From NCBI GenBank assembly GCA_033002965.1, contig JAURVB010013160.1, positions 25,683 to 89,682 of the forward strand: 64,000 nucleotides of DNA, given 5' to 3'. The first letter of the stretch is position 1. The number at the start of each line of letters is the position of its first letter. This DNA comes from Piper betle (taxonomy: Eukaryota > Streptophyta > Magnoliopsida > Piperales > Piperaceae). The position numbers and the translations under genes are program-made. The notes beneath the pieces are model-generated. The model worked only from the letters and a program-made list of their open reading frames with translations, was not told the DNA's origin and ran no database searches. Below, piece by piece: positions 46,792 through 56,895 of the stretch.

Positions 46792-48859
46792 ATATATATA
46801 TATATATATACACACACATTGTAATTCAGGATCGTGATTTCATTTTGAAATAAATATAGTAAAAAAAGGAAAAATAAGAATGAAAAAATTAATCAGCTTT
46901 GACTATTGTTTAGTACTCCTTCAAGCTAAATTAAAATTTTTACCGTAAAATTATTGTGGGCTAAGAATAGCCTACAAAATATTCTCGTAAACTGTAAAAA
47001 AATATTTCGAATGAACGTATGACGGTGATAATTTAATTTATGGACTATATTGACGTGAACTTATGTACATTTATGACATTTTCTCATGGTTTCTAAAATT
47101 ATTTTATGGACTTTATTTTTCCCACGCTAGCATAGTTTACGCCAACCTTAACTATGCTCCATTATTTGCCGTGGGCAAAAGGGATATTTTTCGTGTAGTT
47201 TTATACTTGAGCACCTAAGCCTTTGTGAATTAAGATCAGTAATTAATAAATGAGTAAACATAAGGCACATGAACTTTAGGATTTAAGCCTCATTATGATA
47301 AATGACTTTTTATTAAATCAAATACTGAGAAAGATTAGTGAGTTTAATTTTCATCTATGAATAAGTATACTTTGTAAGCAACAAAAAATCAAAGAATGCG
47401 ACAAATATAAAATAATATAAATTTGAAGTTCAATCGGGACCAACCAACCGAGTATATTTGTTATAATTGTTGAGCGCTTTCAGGATAATGAAATGTTATT
47501 GAAAATTCTATCATCCTCATTCTCATTATTAGTCATAAGTGAACGCATAATTTCGTTGGTGAGAACTCAGAATAAAATATCTCTCCTTTTCCAAGGAACC
47601 ATATCCATTCCCACCAATCCGGGATATCAATCAATTGCCATTCGCCCTGTCTGCTACTTTCGGAAAGTGAAGGGGAGTGAAATCACCCGGAAGGTCTGCA
47701 TTGGATAGCAGGGCAGAGAAAGTATCTTGCTTTCCGGAGAAATCAAAGCTCGCGTGGCCATGGGAAAGGCACTTTTTCTGATCAAATGTTTCCTCCATGG
47801 TCCATAGGAAGGGTTTCCTTGACTTGAATGTGAACCAGTTGAGACACAGCTGAAAAAGTATGGACAAGGAAAGGATACGGGCCAAGTGTTGAATGTGACA
47901 TCACACTTGTGTGAATCATCCAAAGTGCTAAAAGGTTGTGTGTATGGGATGTGGAAATTTATTAGGGTTTCGTCTTTCTACTTGTCCACTTGAATAGAAT
48001 CTCCCCAAGTTGCTCCAAAGAAAAGGGACAACACATTGCTTATAACATGTTTGTGACCGAAAGATTTAACTTTCATCTTTAAGTCTTGTTGACTCCCTAT
48101 GTTGAGTACGTGTGAATGTTGCAGGTAAACCATATGAATTAATGGATTCCAATATTTTGTAAGCAACTCGAAAAAAAGAGATGGTTAGTTGTGTTTATTC
48201 GATTATGTACGTATATATATTATTAAATCCATCTTTCTAGCTATTTTGTTAAAAAAATGGTCAAGACTCAACATGAGTCAACATGAGTCGTCGCACAACT
48301 TTTGATTTATGTTATCTCGAGTCTCTTTTCTTTTTCTTTCTCTCGATCAATCAATTGGCTGTTTAGGGGTATGACCAGTTAGCCAAAGCGAAGTGCTTTC
48401 ATAAAAAATTGTGACTTTGAATTATTCTCTTACTTTTAAATAAGTAATAAACCTAAATCGTCGGGTTATTAATTAAATAAAGATTTTAAATAAGATTGTG
48501 AGAATTTTTATAATTAGTCTATTCTCACATCACTTGATAATATAAAAAAATATGTTTTTTCCTGATAAAAAGCTGGTAAATATAATATATAATAAGCCTT
48601 CTATATAGTTATTAGTTATTATAATCTTCTTCATGTCAAATCAGAGGAAAGCTAATTCTTAGATTTGCATGTCCGTATTTAATTACAAGTAGATAGCCAG
48701 GTTCACTGCACCATTCCATGACTAGTTCTATAAATTAAATTTAAAAATTCCTACACGGCACTTTGGTAAATAAATTTAGTTACTTACGCTATCGGCGCCC
48801 TGAGATACTCCACTCGCTATATTTTACACAAAGTATTAATTGCATAATTTATCTCTGGT
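46792..48859. other. spacer with (TA)n and a CACTA-MITE-like fragment
   Basis: Starts with (TA)n to 46811. Around 47140-47200, ACTATGCTCCATTATTTGCC followed by GGGCAAAAGGGATATTTTTC resembles the right half of the CACTA-like MITE at 41706, suggesting a second decayed copy ending near 47200. The remainder is AT-rich without exons. Confidence 0.45.
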
Positions 48860-49900
48860 TCATATTTTTAAATTTCTCAACTTAATCTCACATCTGATAT
48901 TTATTTGAGTAAAATCTTACTTATAAGTAGGAATGAACTATAAACTTTTAATTTAGTTAGCCACTTTTAAAGAGATAGACTTAATCCATTACGTTACACT
49001 TTGGGCTGGGTCGTTACAAATGACATCAAAACCTCTTAGTTCCATGTTAGATGGTGGGTTAAACTAGACACGTTGGCTAAATGGTTAGTCTTGTGCTAAA
49101 GAAGGTTATAGGTTGGGGCTATCAACGGGTTAAGTATAGGAATTTCAGAGACAAAATTTCTTAAAGTGAATGTATTGTAAGATCTCTCAACTTAGTCCTA
49201 CATTTAATACCTACTAGGGTAAGATCTTATTTATAGGTGAGAATAAACTATAGATCTTTAACCAAAGTGAGAATGAACTATAAATCTTTAACTTGGTTAA
49301 CAACTTTGAAGAGATAACTTATTTGAAATTCCTAAACTTAGTCCTACATTTAATACCTATTAGGGTAAGATCATGTTTATAAGTGAGAATATACTATAAA
49401 TCTTTAATTTAGTTAATAACTTTTGAAAAGATGAATTAACCCATTATGTTACACTCTGCGCCATTTCGTTGTAAATGACATTAAAGCCTCTTGGTTCCAT
49501 ATAAAACGGTGAGCTAGACTATGAACATTGGATAAGATGTTGATTATGAGCCAGAAAATGATGCGAGCTTGGGTTAGCAAGGGCCAAGTGTAGAAATTTC
49601 GAGGACTAAATTTTTTTGGAGGTAAAATTATATTTATAAGTGAGTATAGATTATAGATCTTTAACTTGATTAATCATTTTTGAAGAAATGACTTATCCCA
49701 TTAGTTTGTACTTTAGACTGAGTTGTTACAAATTAGCCTATTACGTTGTACTTTTGGCCGGATCGTTACACGAACTATAGATCTTTAACTTGTTTAACTA
49801 TTTTTGAAGAAATAATTTATCTTATTAATTTACATTTTGGAATAGGATCGTTACAAATTAGCATATTACATTGTATTTTGGGTCAAGTCGTTACATATAT
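48860..49900 (+). mobile_element. tandem array of LTR / primer-binding-site fragments
   Basis: At least four diverged copies of one sequence follow each other: a start CTCAACTTAGTCCTACATTT, a middle AAGATCTTATTTATAGGTGA / CTATAGATCTTTAACTTG, and an end TTACACTTTGGGCTGGGTCG followed by TTACA. After two copies (near 49020 and 49475) comes AAATGACATCAAAACC / AAATGACATTAAAGCC, a decayed TGGTATCAGAGC-type initiator-tRNA primer-binding site. Repeat distance between these two is about 455 bp. No gag-pol is present, so it resembles a TRIM (miniature LTR element) array or serial LTR recombination products. Confidence 0.6.
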
Positions 49901-50102
49901 AGAGATGATCCCTCTAACAATTTTATGATAGGTTATAATCTCCACAATTAGTGTATACTCCTCTTTGTGGAGGTCAAAACCAATAAAAAATTCCTCCATG
50001 CTACAGTAGAGCTCCTCCTAGTTCATATATATCATTTTATTTTCATTTAAAAAAGATTATTACTTCTTACAACTTATTTGATTTGCAAGTGATAAATAAT
50101 AT

Positions 50103-50149
<47 letters not shown>

Positions 50150-50167
50150 CCGGATCTAATCATGAAA

Positions 50168-50413
50168 GAAAACCAACCGAGGTGTTATTCAGCTAGTGGG
50201 TTGAGCAATTTGTTAGTTCGATTATGATGAATATAAGAGAATAACGAAGGAAAAACGAAGTAAAACCCATTAAAATCCTAAGGATCTTTGAATCATCATG
50301 GTGCCTTAATGAGAAAACCAATCAGATTACAAAGATTCAGTTCATAAAGCTGTTTAAAACAATTATAATAAAAAACCAGCCCAGGTGTTATTCAGCTAGT
50401 GGGTTGAGTAATT
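50168..50413 (+). repeat. ~35-bp direct repeat pair
   Basis: AGGTGTTATTCAGCTAGTGG followed by GTTGAG occurs near 50179 and again near 50383, about 204 bases apart, with almost identical flanks (AACCAACCG / AACCAGCCC). Confidence 0.7.
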
Positions 50414-50763
50414 TTGTATATAAAATAAATATGATTATATCTAAGTTAGAGAATAAAATAATCTTAATTAACTTCTATGGTCCACCTATGTGCACGAGGA
50501 AAAAAATTTTCTAATAGATAAAAAAAGAGTAGAAATTTTTTTACATATGGAAAAGTAACGTCAAATTAAATATTTAAACATAAAATGTGCTATAAATATA
50601 TTACATTTTCTAAAAATTATATTACATATATATTAATATTAGGAAAGTTAATCATTTAAAATGTATATATAATTAAAATTCTCCCGTTTAAACCAAATAG
50701 GAAAAAATGATGTGAATAATAAAATATAAATAATATTAGTTATAAAAATATAAATAATAAAAT

Positions 50764-50803
<40 letters not shown>

Positions 50804-50927
50804 ATTAAATAAATAGGGCCGGACAACAAGTTGAGAAGGGAAATGAATATAACCTGACGAAGGGCACATGGGGGGTTTATGAGTGAGGGCGTGCGGATTC
50901 TACTCACATGGACCTGACCACCATTTG

Positions 50928-50928
<1 letters not shown>

Positions 50929-50996
<68 letters not shown>
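50929..50996. repeat. (TA)34 microsatellite
   Basis: Uninterrupted TA dinucleotides, one of the longest in the window. Confidence 0.95.
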
Positions 50997-51005
<9 letters not shown>

Positions 51006-51190
51006 ATGATTTCTCCCTTTTTTTAAGGTGAAAAAAATTATTAATTATGAAAGATATATCTAATACAAATATATTAAATAATTCGGTAATCACTCAATTA
51101 ACCGCCCTAATTTATGATTTCTTTTAGGGTAGAGAAAAATATTAATAATAGAAGGCATATCTAACAAAAATCGATATTAAATAATGCAGT

Positions 51191-51257
51191 AAGCAAGAAT
51201 TGTACACGTGACCTTCACGTGTTCAATCTAACGCTATCTCAATTGAACTACCTTGCT
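51191..51257 (-). mobile_element. tRNA-related SINE head (relic)
   Basis: On the minus strand, AGCAAGGTAGTTCAATTGAG resembles a tRNA 5-prime end with box A (TAGTTCAATTG), followed by TAGCGTTAGATTGAACACG and AGGTCACGTGTACAATTCTT, a box-B-like T-arm. It lacks a clean anticodon/acceptor structure, so it is not a functional tRNA. The sequence following it on the minus strand (down to about 51000) contains two diverged copies of a TTAGATAT..TTCATAATTAATA tail. Confidence 0.5.
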
Positions 51258-51306
51258 ATTTTATTATTTTATTAGATATAAATAAATATAACTAATTATA
51301 ATTAAA

Positions 51307-51348
<42 letters not shown>

Positions 51349-52802
51349 GATTATCTTAGCTGGGGGCGGATAATATTTCTGTCTCAAACTTTAATATATA
51401 TCATTCGATTATAAGAACGACCTATATTTAATAAAAAATAAAAATAAAAAATAAAACACCTCCACTACCACCATCATTTAGTATATAGTCAATAATAGTA
51501 TTTATTTATAATTTTAAATATATTTTATATAAATAAATAATATTATATATATTATTATATTATATTATCGAATCAAGTTACGAGCTAATTTCAAGTTGAG
51601 TTTGAATTATAACTAAGTTGAGTCGAATTGAATACTAACTTGTTTAAACTCGACTCGTAAAATTTAAATTTAAATTGAATTTAAGTTTAAATATTTAAAT
51701 ATTAAAATTTAAATCAAGCCAATGTCAAACTAAATATCAAATACCGAAGAGCTTGTTTAGCAAATTAACAACCCAATGTATACCGCCACCGTTAAACAGC
51801 CTGATACGTACTTCCATGCGTGACGATTTGGTATGTGCGCCCGTGTATTGTCGCGACTCCTGGACCCACGCCAGCTCTGTGGCAGTTAATGCCGCCTGTG
51901 GGGCCACTTGAAGGACCAGCTAATTGTACGTGGGACCCACAAGAATAGATGGTGCTTGTCTTGCTACCGGACATGGTTGGAGAAGCCGCCGGGCGCTGTG
52001 CCAACAGCTATTTCGGAGACAAGACTTCAGAATTCACATACGATGTTGGAAAAAATTTTTTGGATGATTGGGGGTGGACATGCACGGCGTCTCCGTTGGG
52101 GTGGCTCCTGAAAGGGGCCAAAACCTCTTCATAATATCATGCTTATTTTTTTCACGAACAGATTTAGAAGTTGCCTGCTTAACAGTTTATTCTTGACTTT
52201 TCGTCATGTTTTACAACATCGGTTTTATTTCGTGGCCACCATGATTATCATTTTTTTCTTCAAGGTGACCTTGAGTATTCTTGTTAAACCAACAAATATA
52301 ATGTATATACGCACAGAGAGAGAGAGAGAGAGATCAGATGGTGTATATATAGTCACGGGATAAACTTGTAAGAGTTAGGTTATAATCATACCCACAAACG
52401 TCGTATAAATACACTGCCTGCACTGTGTAAATGACATTTTTTTTGTCATTTTAGTCCACGACCTAAGAGTGGAGCATGTCATGCACAGGAAGGTGCTTGA
52501 ATGGTTAAAAATATGGCTACTCATTTTTTATCTTCAACTGCATTAATTTTAAATATATCTTGGTTTAAAGAGGCATTGTCATGATCGACAACATCATTAT
52601 AGTTATCGTTATCATTTACCATCCAAAGTATTAATGTTTGAGACGCAAACCCTACTACTCAATTCTGAAGCAAAATGCATTTTAATTATCTGTTCATACT
52701 TTTTGACCATCACAATTGATACATATATTTACATACATATATGTATGTATATATGTATATATATATGTATACATATATATATATATATATACAAAATACT
52801 AC

Positions 52803-54613
52803 TATACGCTACCTTAATTGGCAGCGTATATGCAGCGCATCGTATCCAGGCCGTTGGATTTCGATCCAACGGCCTGGATCGATCAGCCAAAAACTCAGCA
52901 CCCCGCCCTCACGCTGCCTCGTCCGGACCGTCCCGGCCCCCGCCCGCCGGCCGCCCCTGGCCCCTTCCCGCCAGCCGCCCCTGAACCCGCCCCGCAGGCC
53001 GCCCCTGCCCCTGCCCCGCGCCGCCCTGCCCCCGCCCCGCCTGCCTCCCTTGCCAACCCCTGCCCCCACACCAGCCGCCTCGCCCACCTCCCCTGCCACC
53101 CCCTGCCCCCCGCCCCAGCCGCCGCCCCTGCCACCCCCTGCCCTCGCCCCAGTCGCTTCGCCCGCGCCCCCTGCCCCGCCCCAGCCGCCGCGCCCGCTGC
53201 CCCCACCACCCTGGCCGCACCGCGGCCTCCACCTCCTGGCCTCGCTCGGCGCTACGGCTCCCCCGCCCCCGCCCGGCCGTGTCAAGGCGTCTACCCGCCG
53301 GCCCACGGCGAGGTCGCCGGCGGTCGCGCGGCGGGAGGAGGGAAGAAACAGGGGATAAAAACGGGAGATGGCAATTTCGTAATATAAATTTGACTCGATC
53401 TCCACTCGAGTCAATAGTATGAAATATATTTTTTTAAAAATAATAAAATATTTTTATAATAAAAATTTAACTCGATCTCGACTCGAGTCAATAGTATGAA
53501 ATAAATTTTTTTACAAAAAATAAAATAATTTTATAATAAAAACTTAACTCGATCTCGACTCGAGTCAATAGTATGAAATAAATTCTTTTTAAAAATAAAA
53601 TAATTTCATAATAAAAACTTGACTCGATCTCTACTCGCCTCCCTGCCCTGCCCGCTTCCCTGCCACCCCATGCCCCTGCCTCAGCCGCTGCCCGTTGCCT
53701 ATTCGAGTAAATAATATGAAATATATTTTCATAAAAAAATTCGTAATAAAAACTTAACTCGATCTCGACTATTCAGGGGCGTCAGCTCGAGTAATGGCGA
53801 CTATCAAAGCAGTGATGTAGAACGACTATGGTAGCTCCGAATTTCATAATAAAAACTTTATTCGATCCCAACTCGAGTTAAAATAATTTATTACAAAATT
53901 ATTTTATTTTTAAAAAAATTATTTTGTAATAAAATTTTATTCGGTAATAAAGTTATTTTTGTAATAAAAACTTGACTCGGTCCTGCACATGATCTAGTCA
54001 TGATTTTTATTACAAAATTATTTTATATTTTTTAAATTTATTTCATATTATTGACTCGATCCCGTGCAAGATCGAATCAAGTATTTATTATAAAAAATTT
54101 TATTTTTTTAATTTATTTCGTAATATTGACTCGATCTCATGCAAGATAGAATCAAGTATTTATTATAAAAAAAATTTTATTTTTTAATTTATTTCGTAAT
54201 ATTAACTCGAGTAAGGGATAGAGTAAGTTTTTATTACGATTTTTACCCTCCCCTGTTCCCCCCAGCTCTCTCTCGCTCGCGCCACCCCATCGCCGGCGAC
54301 CTCGCCGACTGGCCACCCGCAGGGGGGGCGATGGCTGCTAGCAAGGGCGGGGGTCGGGGCGGAGGCTGCGGTGGCCGACGGGAGCGGGGCAGGGGCGGCC
54401 GGCAGGACAGGGGCATGGGGCGGCCGGTGGGCAGGGGCCAGGGCGGGGCAAGGGCGGGGCAGGGGCGGGCGGGGGCAGGGCAAGGGAGGCCGGCGGGGCG
54501 AGGGCAGGGGCGGCCGGCGGAGTGGGTGGGTGGGGGAGGGGTGTGGTTTGATTGTGGGCCGTCGGATCAGGATCCGACGGCCCCACGCGTAGGGCAGCGC
54601 ACTGTAGCGCTGC

Positions 54614-54616
<3 letters not shown>
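52803..54616. mobile_element. hairpin-terminated inverted-repeat element B, 1.8 kb
   Basis: The left end has stem-loops TATACGCT/AGCGTATA (52803-52810/52823-52830) and ATCCAGGCCGTTGGAT with its complement (52844-52859/52864-52879, 16 bp perfect, loop TTCG). The right end has GGGCCGTCGGAT with its complement (54556-54567/54572-54583) and GGGCAGCGC/GCGCTGCCC (54592-54600/54607-54615). The left arm then continues with about 450 bp of C-rich repeats ending in a GGCGAGGTCGCCGGCG block and GTAATATAAATTTGACTCG. The right arm carries the same order inverted (GCCGGCGACCTCGCC, G-rich repeats), so the element has long terminal inverted repeats of roughly 0.4-0.6 kb. The centre is AT-rich ACTCGATC repeats. 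TA tracts flank both ends. No transposase is seen. Confidence 0.75.
53390..53770 (+). repeat. 75-77-bp tandem repeat in the centre of element B
   Basis: AACTCGATCTCGACTCGAGT followed by CAATAGTATGAAATAAATT recurs at 53391, 53468, 53545 and 53620 (periods 77, 77, 75), with a partial copy at 53755. Inverted versions of the same unit occur between 53990 and 54220. Confidence 0.85.

Positions 54617-54667
<51 letters not shown>
54617..54667. repeat. (TA)25 microsatellite at the right border of element B
   Basis: Starts immediately after the terminal hairpin GCGCTGCCCC. Confidence 0.95.
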
Positions 54668-54669
<2 letters not shown>

Positions 54670-55618
54670 CACAGTTAAAAATGGACCACAACGTGCCAAC
54701 CAACATGGAGCCAAGCGAAGCTTAAAGCCAAGCCTGACTAATCAAGAAATTAAAGACAAGCAGGCTGCAGGCCGCTAAACCTTCAATTAAATACCAATAT
54801 CCATATTATCCACTAAGTGGTCTATCCCCACTAACATTTGTCCTTATAATATATATATAGTCTAAACCTGTCTAATTATTTGACCTATTAACCTCTCTTC
54901 CCTTACTTAATTTTCAAGTACACTCCACGCACAATCAACGTGGAAAACACAAATTAATTAAGATGAGAAGAGGAGTACTACTCTAATATGGATGTGTGCC
55001 AACATCTTTGATTTGCTCGTCGGCAAGAGGAGCCACGCGTGTACGTGCAATGCGCATCCTCCTCCCTCCCATCTTCGTTGCTAATCACGCCCCCCAACTC
55101 GGACTCGCCGGCGACCTCCCGACGGCGGTGATCCAGGCGTGGGCTGCTTGCCGCCGGGCTGTGACGGTTGCCCGGTAGGGGACGCGTGGCCGTGGTCAAC
55201 CGACGTGGGGCCGGCGACAGTTGACGTCGGGCCGTACTCCCTAGAGGGAGAGTGCGGGGCCCGCAGACGTGCAAGCGGCAGTTCATCTCTGACGACGTGC
55301 CGACAAACCACGTGCACAAACATAAAACATTCATTACTCTTTTTCGCCTATTTTGAAACGTCTTCAACTTTTGATCCCGTATACTGGTATACATCATGTG
55401 TATGCATAATAATACATACACATGTATACACAAGCACTGGAATAAATGCCTCCTATACGTATGAGCACGCATCCACGCCAGATCCACGTCTTGTTTGATG
55501 AATTTAGTACTTCAAATGTCTTATGAAACAGGCATGCCTTCCCCTGCATGCAGAATCCTGCAGTCATGGTCTTCAATTCACCAACCCTCCGAGTAAGCGC
55601 TTAGTCGGACGCTATCTT

Positions 55619-55951
55619 CTAATCCCCAAGAATCGAAAAAACTTGATCGCTATTATTGGGGTAGACTTGTTCTACAAGATGACTTAATGAGCTCCTCATC
55701 ACAGTGAGCTGGGTTTGCAGGCCATGGCCGCACAGCTTGCATGCGGATACTTTCCTTGTGATGGAGTCAAATTGAAGAAAACGTAAATATTGGGCATGAG
55801 CTGATGAGTTGAATGAGTATACATTTGCACCGTCATCACCACGTTTGAACCCTCCCGAAGGAGTACGATCTTGCCTCTCTATTTCCGCACAAGAGGACAC
55901 TTTTTGCAACGTAGGAACCACGTCCTCTGTCCTTGTTAGGTCTTCTTCCAC
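55619..55951 (-). CDS. hypothetical 110-residue open frame
   Basis: Uninterrupted frame with ordinary amino-acid composition (SSCAEIERQ, SFNSSAHAQYLRFLQFDS, CKLCGHGLQTQLTVM) in otherwise AT-rich, stop-rich sequence. It could be one exon of a gene or a gene fragment. I do not recognise the family. The CKLCGHG could be half of a zinc-binding site but no partner Cys/His pair follows. Splice borders were not resolved. Confidence 0.25.
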   Translation of the reverse strand: MEEDLTRTEDVVPTLQKVSSCAEIERQDRTPSGGFKRGDDGANVYSFNSSAHAQYLRFLQFDSITRKVSACKLCGHGLQTQLTVMRSSLSHLVEQVYPNNSDQVFSILGD

Positions 55952-56559
55952 CTCTCGCCCCCCTACCTTGTCATATCCATGTCATTCCCACCTCTGTTTT
56001 TTTTCAGACATATGTACTAGTCTACCTTCCTCCATTAATTTATATTTCCTCAAGGCCTTCTTTATACTTTCAATTTGTTTAAAAATTCGAAGCTTAGTCG
56101 ACCCATTTTCATAAGTTTTCTTATATTATAGTTTTTTTTTCAATATATATATATATATATACACATATGGGTTTTTTCTTTGAATTTGTGCATTATCCAG
56201 TACTAATTTTCTTAGTCAAGGTGATTTGGTCCATGACAAAGTCAAGAAGAGAAGGCAGAAATTTCATTTGGATAATTGGGGCCCATGAAGTCCACTTTGT
56301 CCAGCACATTATTTAAGATTATATACAAGAGAATGATGTATTGCACACATATGTATGATTAATGAATGTGATATATAATGTCATTGCATATTGATGCATT
56401 TTTCTAAACACACAGAATTATTAAGTCCTACAGTGATGTATAAAATCGTGGCCTTCTTTGAGCAAATACTGTTATATTATGGACAAAATTCAACAGTAAG
56501 GCGAGGCGCTTATCACGTACGGTTGCAATATACAATTACTAAAATTTAAAATTAATCTT

Positions 56560-56895
56560 ATATTCAATACCTACCAAATAATTAACATGTAGTATATTAG
56601 TGATTTATACATTTTAAACTTGTATAGGCCCACAAATAATTTGTTTTTTCGGCTGTCGTTGCAAATGATATAAGAGGTGACCCAGAATTATTTGGATGAG
56701 CTAAGTGTAGGCATGGGATTGAATTTGTGGACTGCAAGAATCTTATTAATGTTGTATCACATACTTAATATTAGGATAAATAAACTTATATATATGTTTA
56801 TCAGTGATAAATCTTTAACTTGCATTAACTATTTTAAAGATATATTTTACTTAAGCAAAAAATTTACACTTAGGTCAGATTGTTATAAAAGGTAC
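56560..56895 (+). mobile_element. degenerate copy of the LTR/PBS repeat
   Basis: AAATGATATAAGAGGTGACCC near 56665, followed by GATGAGCTAAGTGTAGGCAT, then ATAAATCTTTAACTTGCATT and ACACTTAGGTCAGATTGTTA, repeats the order seen in the array at 48860-49900 in more decayed form. Confidence 0.45.

Larger units (their letters stand above)
49901..52730. other. AT-rich spacer with long TA tracts
   Basis: Includes (TA)n at 50105-50142, 50929-50996 and 51312-51345, an (AAT)n/(ATT)n inverted run at 50767-50801 and (GA)n at 52315-52332. 51560-51780 carries AACTCGACTCG-rich sequence like the interiors of local hAT elements. 51790-52130 is GC-richer with short open frames but nothing recognised. Confidence 0.5.

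Noticed and set aside
51191..51257. Functional tRNA gene
   Set aside because: Box A and B are degenerate and no acceptor stem or cloverleaf closes; better explained as a SINE head.
52741..53414. Open frames of about 200 codons on both strands
   Set aside because: C-rich repeats of element B leave few stops; composition, not coding.
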